Positions 1-8,446 of a stretch of 33,908 bases of DNA are shown here, in pieces. Source of the DNA: a virus; the IMG/VR virus record IMGVR_UViG_3300024520_000291, positions 1 to 33,908 of that record; one strand, given 5' to 3'. Position 1 is the first letter of the stretch. The number at the start of each line of letters is the position of its first letter. A program made the position numbers and the translations under genes. Below the pieces are notes generated by a model that had not been told where the DNA came from, made no database searches, and saw only the letters and a list, made by a program, of their open reading frames with translations.

Positions 1-52
1 GGTAATTCGCGCTGCAGAGTTTGTGCAAACGTCAGAATGTTTCGGTCTTATT

Positions 53-568
53 ATGGGCGAGGTTTTTGCAGTGGTTAAATGGGCAAGTACCGTTGAGCTC
101 ACAGAGTTGACCGGTATACATAATCGAATGATTAAGGCAACGGGAGACGGCGCCGGAATAGAAACCAAGAAGGGACCAAGGAATGCAATACTGTGGCGGT
201 GTCCGGATATTTTAAAAGCCCTCTATACGTCAAGGGGTGACGATCGGTTGAAAGAAATAAAGATTGAACGGGCCGAGTTTGAACTGTTGAATATGCAAGG
301 GGACACAGTAAGTAGAGCGGCCGCTGATGCGCTTTTCGGGGCGATGGTAGTGAACTGTAAGGGAAGGTTACTTGCCATTCCATCGAAGGCCGCACCGACA
401 ATTACCAACATGAGACCAGCACAGGCAAACAACTTTTTAACGGAACTTATATTTGATGCGCTTACTGAATTATCAACTTCCCATACACCTGTGGAGGCCC
501 CCGCCAAGACTAAGCGTAAGCGAGTGGGCCGACCAAAACAGAAGGCTAAGCGAAGAGTCAAGCGCTGA
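53..568 (+). CDS. Terminase small subunit (Nu1-like)
   Basis: This is the likely DNA-recognition subunit of the packaging terminase, which binds the packaging site and recruits the large subunit. The N-terminal 60 residues read like a winged HTH (ELTELTGIHNRMIKA). A charged helix (RLKEIKIERAEFELL) and a segment ending in LLAIPSKAAP follow, as in Nu1-type proteins. The C-terminus is strongly basic (KRKRVGRPKQKAKRRVKR) and includes a GRPK element that may touch DNA. The frame is open to base 2, so the true start could be GTG 23 or lie left of the window. ATG 53 is chosen because it precedes the HTH closely, although no clear ribosome site is seen. Its last 113 bp overlap the next gene, and the assignment rests mainly on that position plus the motif order. 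Confidence 0.7.
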   Translation: MGEVFAVVKWASTVELTELTGIHNRMIKATGDGAGIETKKGPRNAILWRCPDILKALYTSRGDDRLKEIKIERAEFELLNMQGDTVSRAAADALFGAMVVNCKGRLLAIPSKAAPTITNMRPAQANNFLTELIFDALTELSTSHTPVEAPAKTKRKRVGRPKQKAKRRVKR

Positions 569-2312
569 GTCGGGTAAATGGGACACCGCGCGGGCTGCAT
601 ACCAGCGTGAGATTATGGATTGTGCCAACGATCCAGCCATTGAAATTGTTACTTGGGTTTGTTGTGTACAGGTAGGAAAGACCGAAGTCCTCTTAAACAT
701 CATTGGTTATCACATAGACCAAGATCCTTGTCCGATTCTGGACGTTCAAGCCAACCAAAAACCAATGGCCGAAACCTTTTCCAAAGACCGGCTTGCCCCA
801 ATGATACGGGATACAAAGGTATTAACCGGGAAAGTTGTTGACTCCCTTGCCAACAACAAGAGCAATACAATACTTCACAAGGTATTCCCAGGTGGGCACA
901 TTACGATCGCCGGGGCAAACAGTCCTGCAGGATTGGCGTCACGACCGGTGAGGTTGGTACTTTGTGACGAGGTGGATAAGTACCCAGCATCAGCGGGGGT
1001 TGAAGGTGACCCGATTATGTTGGCCGAAAAGAGGACAACAACCTTTTGGAATAAACAGAAATGGCGGGTCAGTACCCCAACGGTTGAGGGGACAAGTCGG
1101 ATAGACCGGTCTTACGAGCAAGGTGACATGAGAAGATACTATGTACCGTGTCCACACTGTAACGGAATGCAGACTTTAGACTGGACTGGAATAAAGTTTG
1201 ACAAGGAAAAAGGAAAGGAACCCGACTATGAGACAGTCCATTACGAGTGCACACATTGTCAAGAGCCGATTGAACATGTTGAATTGGATGAAATGCTTCG
1301 GGCTGGGGAGTGGCGAGGGCGGAAGCCGTTTAACGGGCATGCGTCCTTTCACTTGTCGGCGTTGTATTCGCCGTGGGTTACATGGGTTGAAATTGTTCAA
1401 GAATGGTTTAACGCTCTTCACGATGTGGAGCTCATGAAAGTGTGGACCAACACAGTACTAGGGGAAACCTTCAAGGCACCGGCCCGGGAGTTGAGTGATC
1501 AAGCCTTGATGAAGTCCCGAACGGATTACAAAGTCCCTGAAACGGTATTGGTTACTGTCTGCACAGTTGATATTCAGGCGGATAGAATAGAATTAATGGT
1601 CTCAGGTTGGGGTGCCGGGGAACTTGGGTGGCATTTAGATAAGCAGATTTACTATGGTGATACCTCTTTACCGGACGTTTGGGAGAAGTTGGAGGCCTTT
1701 ATCACGACAGAAACGGTAACCAGGGACGATGGGGCAGTACTGAAACTTAACGCAATTGGTATAGATTCCGGGTTTCAAACCAAAATGGTGTACGCTTTTT
1801 GTAAGAGTACGCGGCATCCGCGGGTTTATTGTTTGAAGGGGGCGGGCGGAGAGATCCCGGTTGTGAGTCAACCCGTCCGATCGTCTAAGACGCCCGTCCC
1901 GGTTCACATAGTTGGAACCGACACAACCAAGGATATTCTTTTTAATCGGTTGGCACCCCCGTCCGAGGACGGAATGACGTTTAGCCAAATGTTGTTTTTT
2001 AACCTTACCTGTAACGACGAGTACTTTGCACAGCTGACCGCGGAGAAAGCGGTTAAGAAGATAAGTCGGGGATTTGAGACCCGGGAGTATGTAAAAACCC
2101 GCCCGCGAAACGAGATATTGGACCTGTGGACGTATGCACTAGCCACACTTTACATATTAAATCCTGTTTGGAAAGCGTTAATACCAAAGGTTGATGAGAA
2201 CAAACCGTCTCCGCCACCGGTAACGCCAGCAAAACAGATGCAAAACCAGTACATGAAAGGACTAAAACGCCAGCCAAGACGGGGTGGATTTGTAGGAGGT
2301 TGGAAGAAATGA
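456..2312 (+). CDS. Terminase large subunit, GpA family
   Basis: This is the ATPase/nuclease motor that cuts concatemeric DNA and pumps it into the prohead. About 618 residues, normal for GpA. Visible motifs are a Walker-A-like QVGKTE (residues 72-77), Walker B VRLVLCDEVD (165-174), the coupling motif STPT (206-209), a zinc-binding set CPHC/CTHC (232, 235, 265, 268), and nuclease-half acidic residues in CTVDIQADRIE and IGIDSG. The N-terminal block SVSEWADQNRRLS is conserved in the family, so translation must begin before about base 510. ATG 456 is the first candidate (TTG 453 is adjacent). This forces a 113-bp overlap with the small subunit in a different frame. There is no strong ribosome site, so translation is probably coupled. 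The family call is very secure. Confidence 0.95.
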   Translation: MRLLNYQLPIHLWRPPPRLSVSEWADQNRRLSEESSAESGKWDTARAAYQREIMDCANDPAIEIVTWVCCVQVGKTEVLLNIIGYHIDQDPCPILDVQANQKPMAETFSKDRLAPMIRDTKVLTGKVVDSLANNKSNTILHKVFPGGHITIAGANSPAGLASRPVRLVLCDEVDKYPASAGVEGDPIMLAEKRTTTFWNKQKWRVSTPTVEGTSRIDRSYEQGDMRRYYVPCPHCNGMQTLDWTGIKFDKEKGKEPDYETVHYECTHCQEPIEHVELDEMLRAGEWRGRKPFNGHASFHLSALYSPWVTWVEIVQEWFNALHDVELMKVWTNTVLGETFKAPARELSDQALMKSRTDYKVPETVLVTVCTVDIQADRIELMVSGWGAGELGWHLDKQIYYGDTSLPDVWEKLEAFITTETVTRDDGAVLKLNAIGIDSGFQTKMVYAFCKSTRHPRVYCLKGAGGEIPVVSQPVRSSKTPVPVHIVGTDTTKDILFNRLAPPSEDGMTFSQMLFFNLTCNDEYFAQLTAEKAVKKISRGFETREYVKTRPRNEILDLWTYALATLYILNPVWKALIPKVDENKPSPPPVTPAKQMQNQYMKGLKRQPRRGGFVGGWKK

Positions 2313-2881
2313 CGCTAGTAATCCCGCTAACAGAGCCGGTTGAGGTGTTTAAGGGTGACACAATCAAATGGAGAATTAGTTTGGCGGACTTTCTGCCAAC
2401 GGATTCATGGACATTAACATACGAATTTGTCCAGACTAACGAGCATCAGAACGTTACCGGTTCAGATAACGGGGACGGGACACATCTTGTAGCCATTACC
2501 CCCGCAACCAGTAACAAGTTTAAACCAGGGTACATTCGGTATGTAGGGTATGTCGACAATGGGACCGACCGCTACACAATGCGTAATGGGGGGATAACAG
2601 TCCGGGCGGAATATGATCAACGGGTTTCTGGATACGATGGGCGAAGTCACGCCCGGAAAATGTTGGCGGCAATAGAGGCGGTATTGGAAGAGTCGGCAAC
2701 GGACGATCAATTATCCATGTCGATTAATGGTCGGTCGGTTACTGTAATGAACAAACTTGAGCTGGTTCAGTTAAGAAACGAATACGTTGAATACGTTAGG
2801 CAAGAAGACGATGCCAACAAAGTTGCTCGGGGTCTTGCCACCGGCCGGCAGGTGTTAACGCGGTTTGGAAACTGGAGTTAG
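2309..2881 (+). CDS. Head-tail connector candidate in the gpW position
   Basis: A 190-residue protein between terL and portal, where lambda-type phages carry gpW or other head-completion proteins. The first 100 residues are beta-rich and Ig-like (WTLTYEFVQ, YIRYVGYVDNG). The last 80 are helical, with the pattern ARKMLAAIEAVLEE then SMSINGRSVTVMNKLELVQL, which resembles gpW-like connector helices (a repeated 'ngRsv...eL...r' layout). The start is ATG 2309, overlapping the terL stop as ATGA with TAGGAGGT eight bases upstream; the longer TTG reading from 2300 is not supported. A fused 'Ig-like plus gpW-like' arrangement is an inference from sequence pattern only. A plain unknown virion protein is the alternative. 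Confidence 0.6.
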   Translation: MTLVIPLTEPVEVFKGDTIKWRISLADFLPTDSWTLTYEFVQTNEHQNVTGSDNGDGTHLVAITPATSNKFKPGYIRYVGYVDNGTDRYTMRNGGITVRAEYDQRVSGYDGRSHARKMLAAIEAVLEESATDDQLSMSINGRSVTVMNKLELVQLRNEYVEYVRQEDDANKVARGLATGRQVLTRFGNWS

Positions 2882-2883
2882 AA

Positions 2884-4425
2884 ATGGCATTTACTGACCT
2901 TGTAAGGGTAATTAAGAACTTACCCAAGAGACAGGCGCGGAAATTTACCGGCGCCCAGATGGGCCGTTTAACCGCCGCTTGGGTAACGCAGCCCATGTCA
3001 ATCGATGAGGAGCTCAGAACCCAACATTCGTTACTCCTTGCACGAGCACGAGACTGTGCAAATAATAATCCATGGGTTTCAAAGTACCTTGCTATGGTTC
3101 AAGACAACGTTGTTGGCCGTGGGTTTTCTTACCAAGCGGCAGTAATAAACGAGCGTGACGGGAAACCGGATAAGGAGGCAAATACCGCAATAGAGGCCGA
3201 ATACAAGAACTATGGCCGGCTTGGGCTCTCGGATATGTCCGGACAGATGACGTTAAACGATGTTGACCGGTTAATGATACGGACGGTTGCCCTTGATGGC
3301 GAGGTAATTTTAATCAAACACCACTTGAACAAGGAAGATAATCCTCATGGTTACGCCGTCAGCTTTATAGATACCCGCCGATTGGACGTTGCCCTGAATA
3401 AGGATCTTGGAAATGGGCGCGTTATTCGCATGGGAGTAGAGGTTGACCAGTATTGGCGGCCTCAAAATTACTATTTTTTACCGCTTGACGGGGACGGAAG
3501 GGTAGTTCGACAGGATAAACATGATGTATTCCCGGCCAACCGGATTTATCACAAGTTTGTGCGGGTGGATGTAAGGCAAACCAGGGGTGTACCTTCTTTG
3601 GCTGGAAGCTTATTGCGGCTAAACATGTTGGAAGGTTACGAAGAGGCGGAGTTGATTGCCGCTCGGGTGGCCGCCGCTAAAATGGGGTTTTTTGAATTTG
3701 AAGAAGGAACGGGCGGATTTACTGGTGACGATGTGGACGCGGCAGGGAACACTATAACTGACGCGGAGGCGGGTTCCTTTGAAAGACTACCAAGAGGGTT
3801 GACGTTTAAGGCTTGGGACCCACAACACCCCAATACGGCCTTTCCTGATTTTGTTAAAACACAGCTCAGGGCGTTTGCTTCAGGGGTTGGGGTTTCATAT
3901 AACAAGGTTGGCAACGACCTGCAGGGAGTAAACTACACAAGTTTACGCGAAGGAAACCTTACAGAGCGTGAGACTTGGAAGAGTTGGCAGCAGTGGATGA
4001 TAGACCAATGGAAGGTCCCGCACTATGAAGATTGGTTAGAGCATGCACTTCTGGCAAGCAAGATTAGAATAGGGCCCGTGGCACTGGATCCGAATCGAAT
4101 TGACAAGTATCGACCGGCCGTTTTTATTGGTCGGCGGTGGGCATGGGTTGACCCCATGAAAGAGGCTCAGGCGAACAGTGTGCTATATGGATTACGGTTA
4201 AAGTCCCTGAGCTCGATTATGCGGGAACAGGGGGACGATCCAGAGACCATGTGGCAAGAGTGTGCGGCCGACAACGAAAAGTTAGAAGAGCTTGGGTTGA
4301 CGGTTGTAATGAACGGCGGAGGTAACAATGGAAGTAACGGCAACGACAGTGCCGGAGCATCAGAAGAGGATGAAGACGGCGATTCAGGACCGGAAGAAGA
4401 CAATCCCAACGGGGAAACAGTATAG
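2884..4425 (+). CDS. Portal protein, lambda gpB family
   Basis: Forms the dodecameric ring at the capsid vertex through which DNA enters and to which the tail attaches. 513 residues, with family features: an N-terminal region with LLLARARDCANNNPWVSKYL, a wing/stem region with DVDRLMIRTVALDGEVILI, the segment HKFVRVDVRQTRGVPSLAG, and a later GVGVSYNKVGNDLQGVNYTS typical of this family. The C-terminal 35 residues are acidic and low in complexity (Gly, Asn, Ser, Glu, Asp). That tail is the part that shares DNA with the downstream protease-capsid gene, which suggests relaxed constraint there. Start ATG 2884 lies two bases after the upstream stop with GGAG just before it. Confidence 0.95.
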   Translation: MAFTDLVRVIKNLPKRQARKFTGAQMGRLTAAWVTQPMSIDEELRTQHSLLLARARDCANNNPWVSKYLAMVQDNVVGRGFSYQAAVINERDGKPDKEANTAIEAEYKNYGRLGLSDMSGQMTLNDVDRLMIRTVALDGEVILIKHHLNKEDNPHGYAVSFIDTRRLDVALNKDLGNGRVIRMGVEVDQYWRPQNYYFLPLDGDGRVVRQDKHDVFPANRIYHKFVRVDVRQTRGVPSLAGSLLRLNMLEGYEEAELIAARVAAAKMGFFEFEEGTGGFTGDDVDAAGNTITDAEAGSFERLPRGLTFKAWDPQHPNTAFPDFVKTQLRAFASGVGVSYNKVGNDLQGVNYTSLREGNLTERETWKSWQQWMIDQWKVPHYEDWLEHALLASKIRIGPVALDPNRIDKYRPAVFIGRRWAWVDPMKEAQANSVLYGLRLKSLSSIMREQGDDPETMWQECAADNEKLEELGLTVVMNGGGNNGSNGNDSAGASEEDEDGDSGPEEDNPNGETV

Positions 4426-6253
4426 GGATTTTGAGGTTGTAAACCGCTCCAAGATAGATACCGAGGCCAGAACAGTAGAGCTTTCCTTCTCCTCAGAGGA
4501 ACCCGCCAAACGGTATTGGGGAACAGAAATACTAGATCATTCAAAGGGGGCGGTTAGAATGGCTCGGTTGAAGAAGGCCGGCCCCCTGTTAGTGGATCAC
4601 AACAGCACCGACATAGTTGGTGCTTTAAATGACATCTCGATTGACTTCAGCGGTGACCGAAAAGGCCATGCTGTTGCGCGCTTTGGTCAAAGTGTGCGGG
4701 CAAACGAGGTTTTCCAAGATGTTGTAGACGATATTCGGCGCACGGTCAGTGTTGGGTATTTAATACACAAAATGTTGGAAGACACAGATACCGGCGAATT
4801 TCGCGCGGTGGATTGGGAGCCTTTGGAAGTGTCCCTGGTAGCAGTACCTATGGATATAACCGTTGGCGTTGGCCGTGACTTTGAAGACGAGTTCAAAGGG
4901 CACGTTACACAAGTGGAGTATCGTTCAATGCCCCCTGATGAAAACACTACGACAACCAGTACGGTTGTTTTACCCCAGAATACGGATAATACCGTAGACG
5001 TGACAGGCGAAAGAAAGGACGCCGCGAAGTTGGAAAGAGACCGGATTACACAGATTGCCGCAACTGGCAAACGGTATGGAATGGAGGAGCTTGCAAACAA
5101 GTTCATTCAGGAAAACGGTTCTTGTGAAGACTTTAACGCCGAGGTTCTGCGCACATTACCCTCACAAGAGATTACACCAGAGTCCGCTGAAGTTGGGTTG
5201 ACCGAACAGGAACGAAGAGATTTTTCCTTTATTCGGTTGATTCGCGCACAGGCGGCCCAGAAGGGAGTAGCTGACTTTGATAAAAAGCACATCAAGGATG
5301 CTGGCTTTGAGTTGGAGTGTCACCGCGCGGTGGCCGACATTAACGGCGACGCACAGGGCCTTTGGGTCCCTTACGATGTTTTAAGGGGAACCCGGGAACA
5401 ACAACAGCGGATGCTTCAACGTGATCTGCAGGTAGCCATCGGAACCGCTGGCGGCAATCTGGTTGCTGAAGAGTTTCTTGGTGCTTCGTTTATCGAGCTC
5501 TTAAGAAACAACATGGTTACAACCCAACTCGGCGTCCGAAACTTGGACGGCCTAGTAGGTGACATTGCAATCCCGAAACATACCGGGGCAGCAACAGCTT
5601 ATTGGGTTAACGAAGGTGGAGCGCCAACAGAAAGTGAACAAACCATAGGGCAAATTGGCATGACGCCGAAAACCCTTGGAGCGTTTACCGACTTCCGGCG
5701 TAAGCTGTTGTTACAGAGTGCAATCGGAATTGAGCAATTTGTCCGAGAGGACTTTGCCGCCATTATTGGTCTGGAAATGGACCGGGTAGTTATATATGGT
5801 TCAGGCGTTGCCGGGGAGCCAAAGGGGATTACCTCTTGGGCCGACGTTAACACGGTCACCATTACAACCACATCAACGCCAGATTGGGCTGAGGTTGTAG
5901 GGTGTGAAACCGAAGTCGCAACCGATAACGCGTTAATGGGAAGTTTGGGATATGCGACTCATCCAACCGTTAAAGGCAACATGAAAACAACCAGCAAAGC
6001 GGGAACCGAGGCCATTTTTGTAATGGGCGAAGGTAACACACTGAACGGTTATCCTTGTGCCGTATCAACGCAAATCACTTCCACGCATTTACTGTTTGGT
6101 AATTGGGCCGATGCCCTGGTTGGCCGTTGGGGTGGCATAGACATTCTGGTTGACCCGTTTACCCAGTCTACGACTGGAACAATCCGGGTTGTGATTTTTC
6201 AATCATGCGATGTGGCGGTAAGACATGGCCAATCGTTCACACTGGGAAGCTAG
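4328..6253 (+). CDS. Fused HK97-type prohead protease and major capsid protein
   Basis: One 641-residue polyprotein joins two functions that are often separate genes. Residues about 33-190 are an HK97-type (peptidase U35) prohead protease: the motif GPLLVDHN gives catalytic His91, RRTVSVGYLI gives Ser141, and DWEPLEVSLVAVP (162-174) is the conserved third block. Residues about 200-330 are a charged, helical scaffold-like linker. The rest is an HK97-fold capsid protein (AEEFLGASFIELLRNN, then VNEGGAPTESEQTIG, LLLQSAIGIEQFVREDFAA, ending in DVAVRHGQSF). Maturation should cleave protease and scaffold away from the shell. ATG 4328 has GGAGG five bases upstream and sits 98 bp inside the portal gene. 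Function is very sure; the exact cleavage site cannot be read. Confidence 0.93.
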   Translation: MEVTATTVPEHQKRMKTAIQDRKKTIPTGKQYRDFEVVNRSKIDTEARTVELSFSSEEPAKRYWGTEILDHSKGAVRMARLKKAGPLLVDHNSTDIVGALNDISIDFSGDRKGHAVARFGQSVRANEVFQDVVDDIRRTVSVGYLIHKMLEDTDTGEFRAVDWEPLEVSLVAVPMDITVGVGRDFEDEFKGHVTQVEYRSMPPDENTTTTSTVVLPQNTDNTVDVTGERKDAAKLERDRITQIAATGKRYGMEELANKFIQENGSCEDFNAEVLRTLPSQEITPESAEVGLTEQERRDFSFIRLIRAQAAQKGVADFDKKHIKDAGFELECHRAVADINGDAQGLWVPYDVLRGTREQQQRMLQRDLQVAIGTAGGNLVAEEFLGASFIELLRNNMVTTQLGVRNLDGLVGDIAIPKHTGAATAYWVNEGGAPTESEQTIGQIGMTPKTLGAFTDFRRKLLLQSAIGIEQFVREDFAAIIGLEMDRVVIYGSGVAGEPKGITSWADVNTVTITTTSTPDWAEVVGCETEVATDNALMGSLGYATHPTVKGNMKTTSKAGTEAIFVMGEGNTLNGYPCAVSTQITSTHLLFGNWADALVGRWGGIDILVDPFTQSTTGTIRVVIFQSCDVAVRHGQSFTLGS

Positions 6254-6261
6254 GAGGAAAA

Positions 6262-6720
6262 ATGAGTAGCTTATCTAAAGACTTCCTTTACAACCAGCTG
6301 ATTGCAACACAGGTTACGAATGCTGTTGTAGTAACGGCGGACGCCAATTCTGCCTCAGTTGACATGCTTGGATATAACAGCCTCGCTTTTGTTGTCAATG
6401 TTGGGATAGAGGGCGATACGCTTTCGGGTTCTGTTAAATTTGACCTTGAGATTGAGGAGTCGGCAGACGATAGTACTTTTGCTGATTCGGCCGCCGCTGA
6501 CGTTTGGAGTAAGTCAATAACGGCCGCCGGGGCCGCGGCCTCTACGCCGTGGGCAACCCTTGACGCGATTGCAGAAGCCCCGGCACAGCATGTTTGCCAC
6601 TATTTGGGGACCGCTCGATATGTTCGGTGCGTGATAAACGCAACCGGTACGCATACCAACGGAACGCCAATAGGGATTACCGCACTACGCGGGAAGGCGG
6701 ACACACTACCGGCAACCTAA
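6262..6720 (+). CDS. Putative capsid decoration/cement protein
   Basis: A 152-residue beta-rich protein directly after the capsid gene. Alternating hydrophobic strands (SLAFVVNVGIEGD, GSVKFDLEIEESADD, RYVRCVINATG) suggest a jelly-roll-like fold. Position and composition fit capsid cement proteins such as the Bbp16 type, which lock the expanded shell from outside. No catalytic pattern is seen. AGGAGG five bases before ATG 6262 decides the start; the in-frame upstream extension to 6205 would overlap the capsid gene and has no ribosome site. Cement role is inferred from order and fold pattern, not from a recognised motif. Confidence 0.6.
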   Translation: MSSLSKDFLYNQLIATQVTNAVVVTADANSASVDMLGYNSLAFVVNVGIEGDTLSGSVKFDLEIEESADDSTFADSAAADVWSKSITAAGAAASTPWATLDAIAEAPAQHVCHYLGTARYVRCVINATGTHTNGTPIGITALRGKADTLPAT

Positions 6721-7053
6721 GTGTTACTGGATGCAATTAACAGGCGAACGGATCGCCAGTTAAAACGTTTGGATGGGAGAGGGTTTATATACGTACCCCT
6801 CTCCCTCCCACCGCGGCCCATTGAAGGCGTTTTTGAAAGGGAGTTTATTAATGTTGACTTGGGACCAGGGATCGATGGAACCAACCCGTTTTTTGTTTGC
6901 GCCGCGTCAGAAATAGAGGCCGGTGCGCACGGGGATCAGCTGGTTGTCAGTAATGCGGACCTTGACGGGACGCCCGGACAAACAACGTTTAATGTTGTTT
7001 CCAGACAACCGGATGGAACAGGGTTGATTACTCTTGAGCTGGAGGAACAATGA
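6721..7053 (+). CDS. Head-tail joining protein, gpFII-like
   Basis: A 110-residue protein starting with GTG directly after the preceding stop. The N-terminus (LLDAINRRTDRQLKRLDG) and a C-terminal strand pair ending in RQPDGTGLITLELEEQ match the layout of lambda gpFII-type joining proteins, which sit on the connector and give the tail its docking surface. The central part is a small beta barrel (NPFFVCAASEIEAGAHGDQL). The gene sits between capsid/decoration and tail terminator, exactly where FII is found. Its stop overlaps the next start as ATGA. No strong ribosome site is seen before the GTG, so coupling to the upstream gene is likely. Confidence 0.65.
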   Translation: MLLDAINRRTDRQLKRLDGRGFIYVPLSLPPRPIEGVFEREFINVDLGPGIDGTNPFFVCAASEIEAGAHGDQLVVSNADLDGTPGQTTFNVVSRQPDGTGLITLELEEQ

Positions 7054-7262
7054 AGCTTGAGATTCTGAAAGACCATACCGGTTATCAGGGCGAATCGTAT
7101 AACGCCGGGGACACCCTAACCAATGTTGGACAAAAGGAAGGCAGGAAGTTAATTGTATTAGGTCGAGCGAAGGAGGTTAAAGAAGGTGGCGCACGTAAGA
7201 CAGCAGATAAGAAGTCGGCTAGCAACGGCAACCCTGCTGAACCTGACAACGACGGGAACTAG
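7050..7262 (+). CDS. Small connector-region protein, unknown function
   Basis: A 70-residue protein. Residues 1-45 look like a small SH3-like barrel (MKLEILKDHTGYQGESYNAG, then GRKLIVLGRAKEV). The last 25 are Lys, Ser, Asn and Gly rich and probably disordered. It starts at ATG 7050 overlapping the previous stop. Its last 77 bp also encode the start of the tail terminator in another frame, which fits a disordered, weakly constrained tail. Similar short barrel proteins occur in head-tail gene clusters, but I do not recognise a named family. Confidence 0.6.
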   Translation: MKLEILKDHTGYQGESYNAGDTLTNVGQKEGRKLIVLGRAKEVKEGGARKTADKKSASNGNPAEPDNDGN

Positions 7263-7647
7263 CGTACACCAGTCACGCCCGGAAACCGGTCGGCCACTTG
7301 AAACGTTACCGGCGCTGTTAATTTATACAAAAGAGGAAGAGGTTGACCAAGAGGCGGAAACCTTTGATGGAACGACTCGGAAAACCTTAAGAATTTTAAC
7401 ATTAGTGGTCGAAGGTTATGCGGCGGCTAATTCAAATCTTGATAATACACTGGATACTATTTCAAAAGAGGTGGAAATAGCAATGGCCGGTGACCCACAA
7501 ATTAATTCCCTTGCAGAATGGTCTTGGTTAACGTCAACAGAAATGGCGTTTGAAGCTGAGGCGCAAACGCCGCACGGGCAAGTGAAATTAAGCTATGAGG
7601 TGCATTACAGAGTAGATCCTAACGACCCTGAAACAGCGCTTTCATAG
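7186..7647 (+). CDS. Tail terminator protein, gpU-like
   Basis: A 153-residue protein that should cap the tail tube and join it to the head. Family features are an N-terminal helix (MAHVRQQIRSRLATA), a strand with LPALLIYTKEEEVDQEAE, a central strand LRILTLVVEGYA, a helix LDNTLDTISKEVEIAMAGDP, and a final strand LSYEVHYRV. This matches the gpU order of helix, strand, strand, helix, strand. The start is GTG 7186: AAGGAGG lies nine bases upstream, inside the preceding gene, giving a 77-bp overlap. A later start would lose the first conserved helix. Confidence 0.8.
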   Translation: MAHVRQQIRSRLATATLLNLTTTGTSVHQSRPETGRPLETLPALLIYTKEEEVDQEAETFDGTTRKTLRILTLVVEGYAAANSNLDNTLDTISKEVEIAMAGDPQINSLAEWSWLTSTEMAFEAEAQTPHGQVKLSYEVHYRVDPNDPETALS

Positions 7648-7685
7648 CCTAATCCCCAAAAGCAACTTTAACAGAGGTTAGTGTT

Positions 7686-8081
7686 ATGGCCGTTCACCAC
7701 GGAAAGCAAGGTGTAGTAAAAATTGGTGCAGCTTCGGTTGCGGAAGTAACCGGGTTTACCTACATAGAATCCGCAGATACCGCAGAGTCTCATGCGTGCG
7801 GTGACTCTTGGAAAGAAAGGGTTGCCGGTATGAACGACAACAAAGGCACAATTACGTGTCATTACGACCCCTCCGATACAGCCGGACAGGATGCATTAAG
7901 TATTGGTGCAGGTGTAACTTTACTGTTGTATTTTGAGGACGGGTCCACAACAGGTGAAGCGGAACATTCAGTGCCGGCCATTATTACGGAAGTTGGTCGG
8001 GTTCTTGAACGGGACTCTATTACTGAACGTAGTTATGCGTTTGAAGGTAATGGGGCGCCAACTGAAGGCACCGCCACATGA
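7686..8081 (+). CDS. Major tail tube protein
   Basis: A 131-residue beta-rich protein that should form the hexameric rings of the tail tube. It has a short N-terminal strand (GKQGVVKIGAASVAEVTGF), the block SADTAESHACGDSWKERVAG and the strand NDNKGTITCHYDPSDTAGQD, a set typical of compact siphovirus tube proteins. Location between tail terminator and tail chaperones is diagnostic. GAGG lies ten bases before ATG 7686. The gene has its own 38-bp leader after the terminator gene, unlike the tightly overlapped neighbours, which may allow higher expression. Confidence 0.85.
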   Translation: MAVHHGKQGVVKIGAASVAEVTGFTYIESADTAESHACGDSWKERVAGMNDNKGTITCHYDPSDTAGQDALSIGAGVTLLLYFEDGSTTGEAEHSVPAIITEVGRVLERDSITERSYAFEGNGAPTEGTAT

Positions 8082-8446
8082 CAATTCTTGAAAATGCTCA
8101 GGGACATTTCAAGCGCGTATTGGAAAACGGTCTTATAGAGATTCCAGTTCCGGAGTGGAATGGTTCTGTTTATCACAGACGAGCTTTCACACTGGCGGAA
8201 AACGCGAAACTTCTTCAACTACAAGAAGCGGGGAAAACCGCCGAAGCTCTCGCAGAGGCAATGATTAAGCACGCCCGGGATGTTGACGGTCGGCCCTTGT
8301 TTAAACAATCAGACAGATTGATTTTAATGAAGAGCATAGATCAGGACGTGCTTGGTCGGATTGTTAACGCAATGCTTGGTGAGGAGCTTGATAAGTTAGA
8401 GCCGGAAGAGGCTGCGGATTTGTTGGAGACTGCAGCAAAAAACTAA
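8078..8446 (+). CDS. Tail assembly chaperone, G-type (zero frame)
   Basis: A 122-residue helical protein that coats the tape measure during tail assembly. It has an N-terminal strand-like part (VPEWNGSVYHRRAFT) and helices (AKLLQLQEAGKTAEALAEAM; EELDKLEPEEAADLLETAAKN). It overlaps the tube gene stop as ATGA. It ends with GCA AAA AAC TAA: the last codons form the slippery heptamer A AAA AAC directly before the stop, so a fraction of ribosomes should continue in the -1 frame (see the GT product). Confidence 0.85.
   Translation: MTILENAQGHFKRVLENGLIEIPVPEWNGSVYHRRAFTLAENAKLLQLQEAGKTAEALAEAMIKHARDVDGRPLFKQSDRLILMKSIDQDVLGRIVNAMLGEELDKLEPEEAADLLETAAKN

Noticed and set aside
3636-3914. Minus-strand 92-residue ORF inside the portal gene
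   Set aside because: It mirrors the strongly supported portal frame, has a low-complexity Ser/Pro-rich product and no ribosome site.
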